Shown here piece by piece: positions 14,678 through 21,449 of a stretch of DNA of 48,166 nucleotides. Within the stretch, counting starts at the first letter, position 1. Each line of letters starts with the position of its first letter. This DNA is from Bacillota bacterium (GTDB taxonomy: Bacteria > Bacillota > Clostridia > Oscillospirales > Ethanoligenentaceae): the NCBI GenBank assembly GCA_023391535.1, contig JAEWAU010000008.1, positions 1 through 48,166 of the forward strand, in the 5' to 3' direction. The notes beneath the pieces were generated by a model. That model saw only the letters and a program-made list of their open reading frames with translations. It searched no databases and was not told the DNA's origin. The translations under genes and the position numbers were made by a program.

Positions 14678-14795
14678 ATACGATTCCCCGATTAAATATG
14701 CGGATAAAATCCGCGTCAAAATCCATACGGAAAGCTTTCGCCGCGGATTTTTATCCGTGCGCGCTCGCACGAATCTTTAATCGGAGAAAAGTATG
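14678..14795 (+). repeat. Dispersed palindromic intergenic repeat, copy A
   Basis: ATACGATTCCCCGATT... at the left and ...AATCGGAGAAAAGTATG at the right are inverted arms; an inner pair CGGATAAAATCCGCG (14701-14715) and CGCGGATTTTTATCCG (14742-14757) extends the stem. It lies between the HATPase gene and the HydS gene, ending 11 bp before the HydS start. Near-identical blocks occur at 21203 and 42953. Confidence 0.85.
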
Positions 14796-14806
14796 AGGAG
14801 AAATTT

Positions 14807-16231
14807 ATGGCGGATTTCTATCATTCGGTCACTCTCGATAGTTCCCGCTGCAAAGGCTGCATCAACTGCATCAAGCGCTGCCCCACCGAGGCTATCCGCG
14901 TGCGCAACGGAAAAGCGCACATTATTTCGGAACGGTGCATCGACTGCGGCGAGTGCATCCGCGTCTGCCCGCACCACGCCAAGCGCGCGGTGTACGACCC
15001 GCTTGAGTCGATCGGGCGTTTTTCGTGGAAGGTCGCCCTCCCGGCGCCGGCTCTTTACGGCCAGTTCGGCGGGGACGCCGCGATCGACAAGGTTCTTACG
15101 GCGCTCAAACGCATCGGCTTCGACGATGTTTTCGAGGTGAGCGCCGCGGCCGAGTTCGTTTCGGAATGCACGCGGCGGCTCATGGCTACCGGGCGGCTGC
15201 CGCACCCGGTTATCAGCTCGGCCTGCCCCGCCGTGACGCGCCTCATCCGCGTGCGTTTCCCGAACCTGTGCCGCAACGTGCTGCCGGTGCTGGCGCCCGT
15301 GGAGGTGGCGGCACAGATGGCGCGGGAGGCCGCGCACAAAAAGACGGGGCTGCCGGCGGAGCAGGTCGGCGTATTCTTCCTTTCGCCCTGCCCCGCCAAG
15401 GTGACGTACGCGCGCACGCCCATCGGCACCGAAACCTCCGCCATCAGCGGCGTGCTCTCCATCGGCGAGATCTATCCCAAAATCGCGGGGCTCGTCAAGC
15501 ACATGACCGACCCGGAGCAGCTGTGCCAGTCCGGCGTCATCGGCGTGGGCTGGGCCGGCTCGGGCGGCGAGGCGTCCGCTCTGCTGGACGGCAAATATCT
15601 GGCGGCCGACGGCATCGAAAACGTCATCCAGGTGCTCGAGGAAGTGGAGGACGAAAAGCTCGGCGAAGTGGATTTTATCGAGCTGAACGCCTGCAGCGGC
15701 GGCTGCGTGGGCGGCGCGCTTACGGTGGAAAACCCCTATGTGGCAAAGGCGCGCATCCAGCAGCTGCGAAAATACCTGCCCGTTTCGCTCAACCATGTGA
15801 AGGGCGAGGTGCCCGCTTCCGTGATGTGGACGGTGCCGCTCGAATACTTGCCGGTGCTCAAGCTGGACGACGACGTTTCCGCCGCGATGAAAAAGATGAT
15901 GCGCATCGACGCGCTGCTTGAGGAGATGCCGGGGCTGGACTGCGGCTCCTGCGGCGCGCCCTCCTGCCGCGCCCTGTGCGAGGATGTGGTGCGCGGCATG
16001 GCGGACAGCGGAGACTGCATCTTCAAGCTGCGCGAGCGCATCAACAAGCTCGTGGACGAGCTTTCCACGCTGGAAGGGTATCTTCCCCCGCCGTTCCGCA
16101 AGCCGGAGGAAGAAACATCCGAAACGGCTGCATCCGAAACGGACGCATCCGGAACGGGTACGCCCGGATCGAACCCGGCCGAAGGGGCGCTTAAGGAAAA
16201 AACGGAAGAAGAAAGGCGGAAACGGGAATGA
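14807..16231 (+). CDS. hydS: HydS-like sensory [FeFe] hydrogenase
   Basis: 474 residues. Order: two [4Fe-4S] ferredoxin motifs (CKGCINCIKRCP from residue 15; CIDCGECIRVCP), an H-cluster domain, a four-Cys Fe-S motif of the PF04060 kind (LDCGSCGAPSCRALC, ~380), a short helix and a low-complexity tail. H-cluster ligands are kept: SSACPAV (L1), LSPCPAK (L2) and NACSGGCVGGA (L3). The proton-shuttle Cys that precedes the L1 ligand in catalytic enzymes is Ala here, and L3 lacks the GGGQP ending, as in slow, sensory hydrogenases. It lacks the PAS domain of another sensory group. The tail is partly built from a 15-bp tandem repeat (16115-16159). It probably senses H2 or redox state for the neighbouring HATPase/DRTGG/PHP proteins (inference). 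Confidence 0.88.
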   Translation: MADFYHSVTLDSSRCKGCINCIKRCPTEAIRVRNGKAHIISERCIDCGECIRVCPHHAKRAVYDPLESIGRFSWKVALPAPALYGQFGGDAAIDKVLTALKRIGFDDVFEVSAAAEFVSECTRRLMATGRLPHPVISSACPAVTRLIRVRFPNLCRNVLPVLAPVEVAAQMAREAAHKKTGLPAEQVGVFFLSPCPAKVTYARTPIGTETSAISGVLSIGEIYPKIAGLVKHMTDPEQLCQSGVIGVGWAGSGGEASALLDGKYLAADGIENVIQVLEEVEDEKLGEVDFIELNACSGGCVGGALTVENPYVAKARIQQLRKYLPVSLNHVKGEVPASVMWTVPLEYLPVLKLDDDVSAAMKKMMRIDALLEEMPGLDCGSCGAPSCRALCEDVVRGMADSGDCIFKLRERINKLVDELSTLEGYLPPPFRKPEEETSETAASETDASGTGTPGSNPAEGALKEKTEEERRKRE

Positions 16232-16560
16232 CGGTTTCGGAGCTTGCGCAGCGCTGCGGCTTTGCCTTTGCCGTGCGCTCCGGGGAGCGCAAAGAGGTGA
16301 CGGGCGGCTTTTGCGGCGACCTGCTGAGCTGGGCGATCGGCCGCGCCAAAACGGGCGACGCGTGGGTGACGGTGATCGGCAACGCCAACACGGTGGCGGT
16401 GGCTCTTCTGGCAGGCGTTTCGTGCATCGTGCTCTCCCAGGGGGCGGAATTGATGCCAGAAGCCGCAGAGCGCGCGGAGGAAAACGATCTGGCGGTGCTG
16501 AAATCCGGCGCGGGCAGCTTCGAGAACGCGGCGTCCATTGCACGGGCGCTTTCCGAATGA
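16228..16560 (+). CDS. Second DRTGG-domain protein
   Basis: 110 residues, a single DRTGG domain (MTVSELAQRCGFAFAVRSG, VTGGFCGDLLSWAIGRAK, AWVTVIGNANTVAVALLAGVSCIVLSQGAEL). It overlaps the HydS stop by 4 bp and the next gene by 4 bp, so HydS, this protein and the PHP protein are translationally coupled and probably made in fixed ratio. It is clearly diverged from the DRTGG protein at 13749 and may bind a nucleotide or partner protein; ligand unknown. Confidence 0.85.
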   Translation: MTVSELAQRCGFAFAVRSGERKEVTGGFCGDLLSWAIGRAKTGDAWVTVIGNANTVAVALLAGVSCIVLSQGAELMPEAAERAEENDLAVLKSGAGSFENAASIARALSE

Positions 16561-17273
16561 ACGCGGCGTACGATCTGCACATCCACACCTGCCTCTCGCC
16601 CTGCGCCGACAACGACATGACGCCCAACAACATTGTGAATATGGCAAAGCTCAAGGGGCTGGATATGATTGCCGTAACCGACCACAACGCCTGCGGCAAC
16701 TGCGCCGCCGCGATGCGCGTGGGCGGGCGTGCGGGGCTTCTGGTGCTGCCCGGCATGGAGCTGTGCACGGCGGAGGATATCCATGTGGTGTGTCTGTTTT
16801 GCACGCTCGAGGGAGCGCTTGCCTTCGAGCGGGAGGTGCAAAAAACGCTGCCGCCCATCCCGAACCGGCCCGATATTTTCGGCGAACAGCTTTTTCTGGA
16901 TGAAAACGACGAGCCTACGGGGTCGGAGGAACGCTATCTGCTGGCAGCTTCGGGCATCCCGGTGGAGCAGGTGCCGGCACTCTGCCGCGCGCACGGCGGC
17001 GCGGCTTTTCCGGCCCACGCGGATAAAACGGCCAATGGCGTTCTCGCCGTGCTGGGCGTGCTGCCCGCGGAGGCGGGGTTTCGTGCCGTGGAGCTTTCCG
17101 CAAACTGCGCGGACGCGGCGGCGTTTGTGCGCGAAAACCCTTCGCTGCGCGGCCTGCGCGTGTTGCGCGACAGCGACGCCCACATGCTGGGAACGATTGC
17201 CGAGCGTGAACATTTTCTGGAGCTCGAACGTCCCGGCCGGGAAGAGCTGGTGGCGCTGCTGGGCGGATATTGA
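16557..17273 (+). CDS. PHP-domain metal-dependent phosphoesterase
   Basis: 238 residues, a PHP fold. Metal ligands are visible in order: DLHIHTCLSPCAD (residues 6-18), VTDHNACGN, GMELCT, FPAHADKT and the C-terminal DSDAH. PHP proteins hydrolyse phosphate esters (histidinol phosphate, nucleotides, 3',5'-phosphoadenosine and others); the substrate here is unknown. The ATG at 16557 overlaps the DRTGG stop as ATGA; the longer upstream reading frame runs through HydS and is not used. PHP genes occur in related hydrogenase clusters, which suggests a role in the same signalling pathway, possibly making or removing a small messenger (speculative). Confidence 0.86.
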   Translation: MNAAYDLHIHTCLSPCADNDMTPNNIVNMAKLKGLDMIAVTDHNACGNCAAAMRVGGRAGLLVLPGMELCTAEDIHVVCLFCTLEGALAFEREVQKTLPPIPNRPDIFGEQLFLDENDEPTGSEERYLLAASGIPVEQVPALCRAHGGAAFPAHADKTANGVLAVLGVLPAEAGFRAVELSANCADAAAFVRENPSLRGLRVLRDSDAHMLGTIAEREHFLELERPGREELVALLGGY

Positions 17274-17463
17274 CCGTATGGGAACAAAATTCGGTTTCGC
17301 AAACACGCAAAAAACCCATATTTAAAATGGTAAACAATACGAAAAAAACATCGATTTACAAATTAGAATATTAAAGCAATGCTGGTAAAAAAAGTGTGGA
17401 ATTGCACGCCGAAACGCGTTTCTGCGGCGAAAAAACCGATCAAAAGTAGTTTATCCAAACATT
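17274..17463. other. AT-rich intergenic stretch after the PHP gene
   Basis: The 190 bp after the PHP stop are much richer in A/T than the neighbours. ATGGG (17278) and CCCAT (17314) could form a weak terminator followed by TTTAAAA. No ORF with a ribosome site was seen. Confidence 0.4.
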
Positions 17464-17481
17464 TAATTAATTTTTTAACAA
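17464..17481. promoter_or_regulatory. Candidate Rex operator 1
   Basis: TAATTAATTTTTTAACAA matches the clostridial Rex consensus TTGTTAANNNNTTAACAA at 12 of 14 fixed positions, with a perfect right half. It lies upstream of the hydC transcription unit. Rex is an NADH/NAD-sensing repressor that often controls hydrogenase genes. Confidence 0.45.
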
Positions 17482-17499
17482 TTATACAACCAAATCATA

Positions 17500-17528
17500 T
17501 GGTTTTATCGGTTGCCGTATGGTATAAT
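17500..17528 (+). promoter_or_regulatory. Candidate hydC promoter
   Basis: TATAAT at 17523-17528 with an extended -10 (TATGG just before it) but a poor -35 (TGGTTT at 17500). It leaves a ~200-nt leader containing a GCGCAGG/CCTGCGC hairpin near 17613-17637. Confidence 0.45.
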
Positions 17529-17735
17529 GGCCACAGTGTACGGTATTCCGATGCTCTCGACTTTGTCGTGCTGCGGATGCGTACGGCCGCGCGGCCGAAA
17601 CGGTGCCTTGCGCAGGTTTTTACCTGCCCTGCGCTGGGTTTTCCATTTCCGTTTCCGCAAGGCCGCACCTTTATGCCGCAGCGCGCAAACCTCACCATGC
17701 AAAGGACCTTGTATTCCGAAAGGGAGGAACAGAGA

Positions 17736-18230
17736 ATGCAGAAACACCAAACCAGCGTGCCGTTCCAGGGGACAAAAGACCAGGAAAAGCTCCTTATGGA
17801 CGCCATCGGGCAGCACCGCGGGCAGCAGGGCGCGTTGATGCCGATTTTACAGGCGGCGCAGGAGATTTACGGGTATCTCCCCATCCAGGTGCAGAAAATC
17901 ATCGCCGATGAGATGGATATTCCGCTGGAAGAAGTTTACGGAACCGCGAGTTTTTACGCGCAGTTCACCCTGAACCCCAAGGGAACCTACAAAGTTTCGG
18001 TCTGCCTCGGTACGGCCTGCTATGTGAAGGGTTCGCAGAAGATTATCGAACGCGTCGCGGAAAAACTCGGTGTCGAACCCGGGGGGATTACGGCGGACGG
18101 CAAATTCTCGCTGGATGCGACGCGCTGCGTGGGCGCCTGCGGGCTCGCTCCCGTCATGATCGTGAACGACGACGTATACGGCCGCCTTGTGCCGGATGAT
18201 GTGGACAAGATCCTGGCGAAGTACAAGTAA
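17736..18230 (+). CDS. hydC: NADH-dependent [FeFe] hydrogenase subunit HydC (NuoE-like)
   Basis: 164 residues, a thioredoxin-like [2Fe-2S] subunit of the NuoE type. Ligands are in CLGTACYVKG (C-x4-C) and CVGACGLAP (C-x3-C). An N-terminal helical bundle (LMPILQAAQEIYGYLP, IPLEEVYGTASFYAQF) is typical. With HydB and HydA it forms the NAD-linked, probably electron-bifurcating, hydrogenase. The ATG at 17736 has AGGGAGG ahead of it; the long upstream extension is leader, not protein. The next gene starts 4 bp after the stop. Confidence 0.95.
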   Translation: MQKHQTSVPFQGTKDQEKLLMDAIGQHRGQQGALMPILQAAQEIYGYLPIQVQKIIADEMDIPLEEVYGTASFYAQFTLNPKGTYKVSVCLGTACYVKGSQKIIERVAEKLGVEPGGITADGKFSLDATRCVGACGLAPVMIVNDDVYGRLVPDDVDKILAKYK

Positions 18231-18234
18231 CGCC

Positions 18235-18789
18235 ATGCAGGAGCTTTCGCTGCACATCCTGGATCTGGCTCAGAACTCCATCGCGGCGGGAGCAGCGCTT
18301 GTGGAGCTGACCGTTGCGGAGGACACCGCGGCCGATACCCTCACCATCGCCATCGGCGATAACGGGCGCGGCATGACGTCCGAGCAGCTGAGGGAAGTAT
18401 CCGACCCGTTCTACACCACCCGCACAACCCGCAAGGTGGGGCTTGGCGTTCCGCTGTTCAAAATGGCTGCGGAGCAGGCCGGCGGGCGCTTTTCCATCCG
18501 CTCGCAAGCGGGAAAGGGCACGCGTGTGGAAGGGGTGTTCGGCCTTTCGAATATCGACCGGATGCCGCTCGGGGACATGGCGGGCACGGTGTCGGCGCTC
18601 ATCGCCGGCAGCCCAGACCGCGATTTTCTCTACCGCAGAACGCGCGACGGCGAAGGCTTTGCGCTGGATACCCGCGAGCTGCGCAAAACGCTGGGGGACG
18701 TGCCGCTTTCAAACGGCGAGGTGGCCGTTTGGATTCGGGAATATCTTGAGGAAAACGAAAAAGCGCTGCGGTCTGCCGGCGGGGAATAG
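18235..18789 (+). CDS. HATPase (histidine-kinase-like ATP-binding) protein of hydrogenase operon
   Basis: 184 residues. It has a GHKL ATPase domain only: N box ILDLAQNSIAAGA, G1 DNGRGMT, F box DPFYTTRTTRKVGLGVPLFK, then a C-terminal helical region of ~70 residues without a known domain. It starts directly MQELSLHILDL, without sensor or His-containing dimerisation domain, so it cannot be a conventional sensor kinase. It sits between hydC and the [2Fe-2S] protein. Such genes are common in clostridial hydrogenase operons. Distinct from the RsbW-like protein at 14127; the partner is unknown. Confidence 0.87.
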   Translation: MQELSLHILDLAQNSIAAGAALVELTVAEDTAADTLTIAIGDNGRGMTSEQLREVSDPFYTTRTTRKVGLGVPLFKMAAEQAGGRFSIRSQAGKGTRVEGVFGLSNIDRMPLGDMAGTVSALIAGSPDRDFLYRRTRDGEGFALDTRELRKTLGDVPLSNGEVAVWIREYLEENEKALRSAGGE

Positions 18790-18819
18790 GCCCCGCAGCG
18801 GGATGTGCCGCGATCCATA

Positions 18820-18837
18820 TTGTTCATTTATTCACAA
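18820..18837. promoter_or_regulatory. Candidate Rex operator 2
   Basis: TTGTTCATTTATTCACAA matches the low-GC Gram-positive Rex consensus TTGTGAAWWWWTTCACAA at 12 of 14 half-site positions, with the whole right half and the W4 centre intact. It lies in the 106-bp gap upstream of the [2Fe-2S] gene, hydB and hydA. No clear -35/-10 pair was found next to it. Confidence 0.5.
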
Positions 18838-18895
18838 ACAGGTCCGGCACGCGGCCGCGAGGACGGGCGCCCGGGCGGGAAAGGGATGCTTACGT

Positions 18896-19267
18896 ATGAA
18901 GACTCTTGCGGAGCTTGCCGCCATCCGCGACAAGATGCAGGAAAAGATGAGTCTGCGGGAAAACGACAGCCAGGCCACCCGCGTGGTGGTAGGCATGGCC
19001 ACCTGCGGAATTGCGGCGGGCGCGCGCCCGGTGCTCAACAAGTTGGTGGAAGAGGTTGCCAAGCGCCAGCTCAAGGACGTCATGGTGACGCAGACAGGCT
19101 GCATCGGCATCTGCCAGTACGAGCCGGTCGTAGAGGTTTACCAGCCGGGCAAGGAAAAGGTGACCTATGTGAAGATGACGGCTGAAAAGGCCCTGCGCGT
19201 CGTAAACGACCATCTGGTCAACGGCAACGTGGTAACGGAATACACCATCGGGGCCGCGACCGTCTGA
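18896..19267 (+). CDS. Thioredoxin-like [2Fe-2S] ferredoxin subunit
   Basis: 123 residues, the small (2Fe-2S) ferredoxin-domain protein often found beside hydB. A helical N-terminus (TLAELAAIRDKMQEKM) is followed by a thioredoxin-like fold with Cys in GMATCGIAAGARP and TGCIGICQYEP. Only three cysteines are present in the whole protein, so a complete four-Cys cluster site is not visible; the fourth ligand may come from another residue or protein. The ATG at 18896 follows an AAAGGGA ribosome site. Probably an electron-relay or accessory subunit of the hydrogenase. Confidence 0.86.
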   Translation: MKTLAELAAIRDKMQEKMSLRENDSQATRVVVGMATCGIAAGARPVLNKLVEEVAKRQLKDVMVTQTGCIGICQYEPVVEVYQPGKEKVTYVKMTAEKALRVVNDHLVNGNVVTEYTIGAATV

Positions 19268-19280
19268 CGGTTTTCCGCGC

Positions 19281-19338
19281 GCGGCGTGGGCGCCACGCGG
19301 CGTGGGCGCCACGCGGCGTGATCGCCACGCTGTGTGGG
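19281..19338. repeat. 16-bp tandem repeat between the ferredoxin gene and hydB
   Basis: GCGGCGTGGGCGCCAC at 19281-19296 is repeated exactly at 19297-19312, with two changes at 19313-19328, and then a decayed fourth unit. It fills the centre of the 146-bp spacer. Confidence 0.85.
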
Positions 19339-19413
19339 GCTACGCGCGCGGCAGCCGGCGGTATCCGAAGGACGGCCCGGCGGGGCCGGTACTAGAAAGG
19401 AATGGTTTACAGC

Positions 19414-21204
19414 ATGGTTCGCTCACATGTTCTTGTCTGCGGCGGCACCGGGTGCACATCGTCGGGCAGCGAGCAGATTATCGGCGCGTTTGAAACAGAG
19501 ATCGGCAAGGCGGGCCTTTCGGACGAGGTCAAGGTCGTCCGCACGGGCTGCTTCGGACTCTGCGCCCTCGGCCCCGTGGTGATCGTCTATCCCGAAGGCG
19601 CGTTTTACAGCCGTGTGACACCCGGCGACGTGCCGGAGATCGTGTCGGAGCATCTGCTCAAGGGCCGCATCGTCAAGCGGCTGCTGTATAAAGAGAGCGT
19701 TGCGGAAGACAACACGATCAAATCCCTTAACGAAACGCCGTTTTATAAGAAGCAGATGCGCCGCGCGCTGCGCAACTGCGGCGTGATCAACCCCGAGAAC
19801 ATCGAGGAATACATCGCCATGGACGGCTACCAGGCGCTCGGCAAGGTGCTTACCGAGATGACGCCCGAACAGGTTATCGACGAGGTGCTTCGCTCCGGGC
19901 TGCGCGGGCGCGGCGGCGCCGGCTTCCCCACCGGGCGCAAATGGCAGCTTGCCCGCCAAAACGACGCCGACCAGAAATACGTGTGCTGCAACGCCGACGA
20001 GGGCGACCCCGGCGCGTTTATGGACCGTTCCGTTCTGGAAGGCGATCCGCACGTGGTGCTGGAGGCCATGGCCATCGCGGGCTACGCCATCGGCGCAAGC
20101 CAGGGCTATATCTATGTTCGTGCCGAGTACCCCATCGCCGTGAAGCGCCTGGGTATCGCCATCGATCAGGCGCATCAGAACGGCCTTTTGGGTAAAAATA
20201 TCTTCAACACCGGTTTTGATTTCGATATCGGCCTGCGCCTCGGCGCGGGGGCGTTTGTGTGCGGCGAAGAAACCGCGCTGATGACCTCTATCGAGGGCAA
20301 GCGCGGCGAGCCTCATCCGCGCCCGCCGTTCCCGGCCGTCAAGGGCCTGTTCGGCAAGCCCACCATCCTCAACAACGTGGAAACCTATGCGAACATCCCG
20401 CAGATCATTCTCCGGGGCGCCGATTGGTTCTCTTCGGTGGGCACCGAGAAATCCAAGGGCACCAAGGTGTTCGCGCTGGGCGGCAAGATCCAGCACACCG
20501 GCCTCGTGGAGGTTCCCATGGGCACCACGCTACGCGAGATCGTCGACGAGATCGGCGGCGGCGTGCCGAACGGCAAAAAGTTCAAGGCGGCTCAGACGGG
20601 AGGCCCCTCCGGCGGATGCATCCCCGAATCGCTCATCGATATTCCCATCGATTACGACAAGCTCATCTCCATCGGCTCAATGATGGGCTCCGGCGGCCTC
20701 ATCGTCATGGACGAGGACACCTGCATGGTGGATATGGCAAAGTTCTTCCTTGAGTTCACGGTGGACGAATCGTGTGGTAAGTGCACGCCCTGCCGCATCG
20801 GCACGCGCCGCCTGCTCGAAATGCTCACCAAGATCACCGACGGCAACGGCGAGCCGGAAGACCTCGACAAGATCGAGGAGCTGTGCCATTACATCAAGGA
20901 CAACGCCCTCTGCGGCCTCGGGCAGACGGCCCCGAACCCCGTCCTTTCCACGATGCGCTATTTCCGCGACGAATACATGGAGCACGTGACGAACAAGCGC
21001 TGCCCTGCGGGCGTGTGCAAGAAGCTCCTTTCGTATGAGATCGACCCCGAAAAATGCGTGGGCTGCACGCTCTGCGCGCGCAACTGCCCCACCAAGGCGA
21101 TCACCGGCACAGTGAAGAAACCGCACGTCATCGATAAAACCAAGTGCATCAAGTGCGGCGTGTGCCAGCAAAACTGCAAGTTCGGCGCCGTCCTCAAACG
21201 GTGA
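19414..21204 (+). CDS. hydB: NADH-dependent [FeFe] hydrogenase subunit HydB (NuoF-like)
   Basis: 596 residues. N-terminal thioredoxin-like [2Fe-2S] domain (CGGTGCTSSGS, RTGCFGLCALGP); NuoF core with the FMN/NADH site GRGGAGFPTGRKW, NADEGDPGAFMDRS and CGEETALMTSIEG; SLBB-type region; the [4Fe-4S] motif SCGKCTPCRIGTRR; and two C-terminal [4Fe-4S] ferredoxin motifs (CVGCTLCARNCP, CIKCGVCQQNCK). This is the NADH-oxidising flavin subunit where electron bifurcation takes place in this enzyme class. The start MVRSHVLVCGG is preferred; an ATG 12 bp upstream (19402) sits on top of the AAAGGA ribosome site. The stop codon overlaps the beginning of repeat copy B. Confidence 0.95.
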   Translation: MVRSHVLVCGGTGCTSSGSEQIIGAFETEIGKAGLSDEVKVVRTGCFGLCALGPVVIVYPEGAFYSRVTPGDVPEIVSEHLLKGRIVKRLLYKESVAEDNTIKSLNETPFYKKQMRRALRNCGVINPENIEEYIAMDGYQALGKVLTEMTPEQVIDEVLRSGLRGRGGAGFPTGRKWQLARQNDADQKYVCCNADEGDPGAFMDRSVLEGDPHVVLEAMAIAGYAIGASQGYIYVRAEYPIAVKRLGIAIDQAHQNGLLGKNIFNTGFDFDIGLRLGAGAFVCGEETALMTSIEGKRGEPHPRPPFPAVKGLFGKPTILNNVETYANIPQIILRGADWFSSVGTEKSKGTKVFALGGKIQHTGLVEVPMGTTLREIVDEIGGGVPNGKKFKAAQTGGPSGGCIPESLIDIPIDYDKLISIGSMMGSGGLIVMDEDTCMVDMAKFFLEFTVDESCGKCTPCRIGTRRLLEMLTKITDGNGEPEDLDKIEELCHYIKDNALCGLGQTAPNPVLSTMRYFRDEYMEHVTNKRCPAGVCKKLLSYEIDPEKCVGCTLCARNCPTKAITGTVKKPHVIDKTKCIKCGVCQQNCKFGAVLKR

Positions 21205-21304
21205 TACGAATCTCCGATCAAATTATGGAGGAAAACCCGCATCAAATCCCGTAAAAGAAAGCTTTTGCTGCGGATTTTACCCTCTTTTGAATCGGATATT
21301 CGCA
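21203..21304 (+). repeat. Dispersed palindromic intergenic repeat, copy B
   Basis: GATACGAATCTCCGATC at the left and GAATCGGATATTCG at the right are inverted arms, with GAAAGCTTTTGCTGCGGATTTTA in the middle as in copies A and C (inner left arm diverged). The element begins within the hydB stop codon and ends 146 bp before hydA. Confidence 0.8.
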
Positions 21305-21449
21305 TTTGGCGGAGTAAAGGCGCCGCAAAGCAAAACGGAACGAATTTGCGGCGCCGAGGGCCGGCTGCGTGTCGGCTCCGCGCCGCGCGCAGTACGAATT
21401 CATCCCTTTTGCAACGGCCCCTTTCAGGGCAGGAAAGGAACGAACATTC

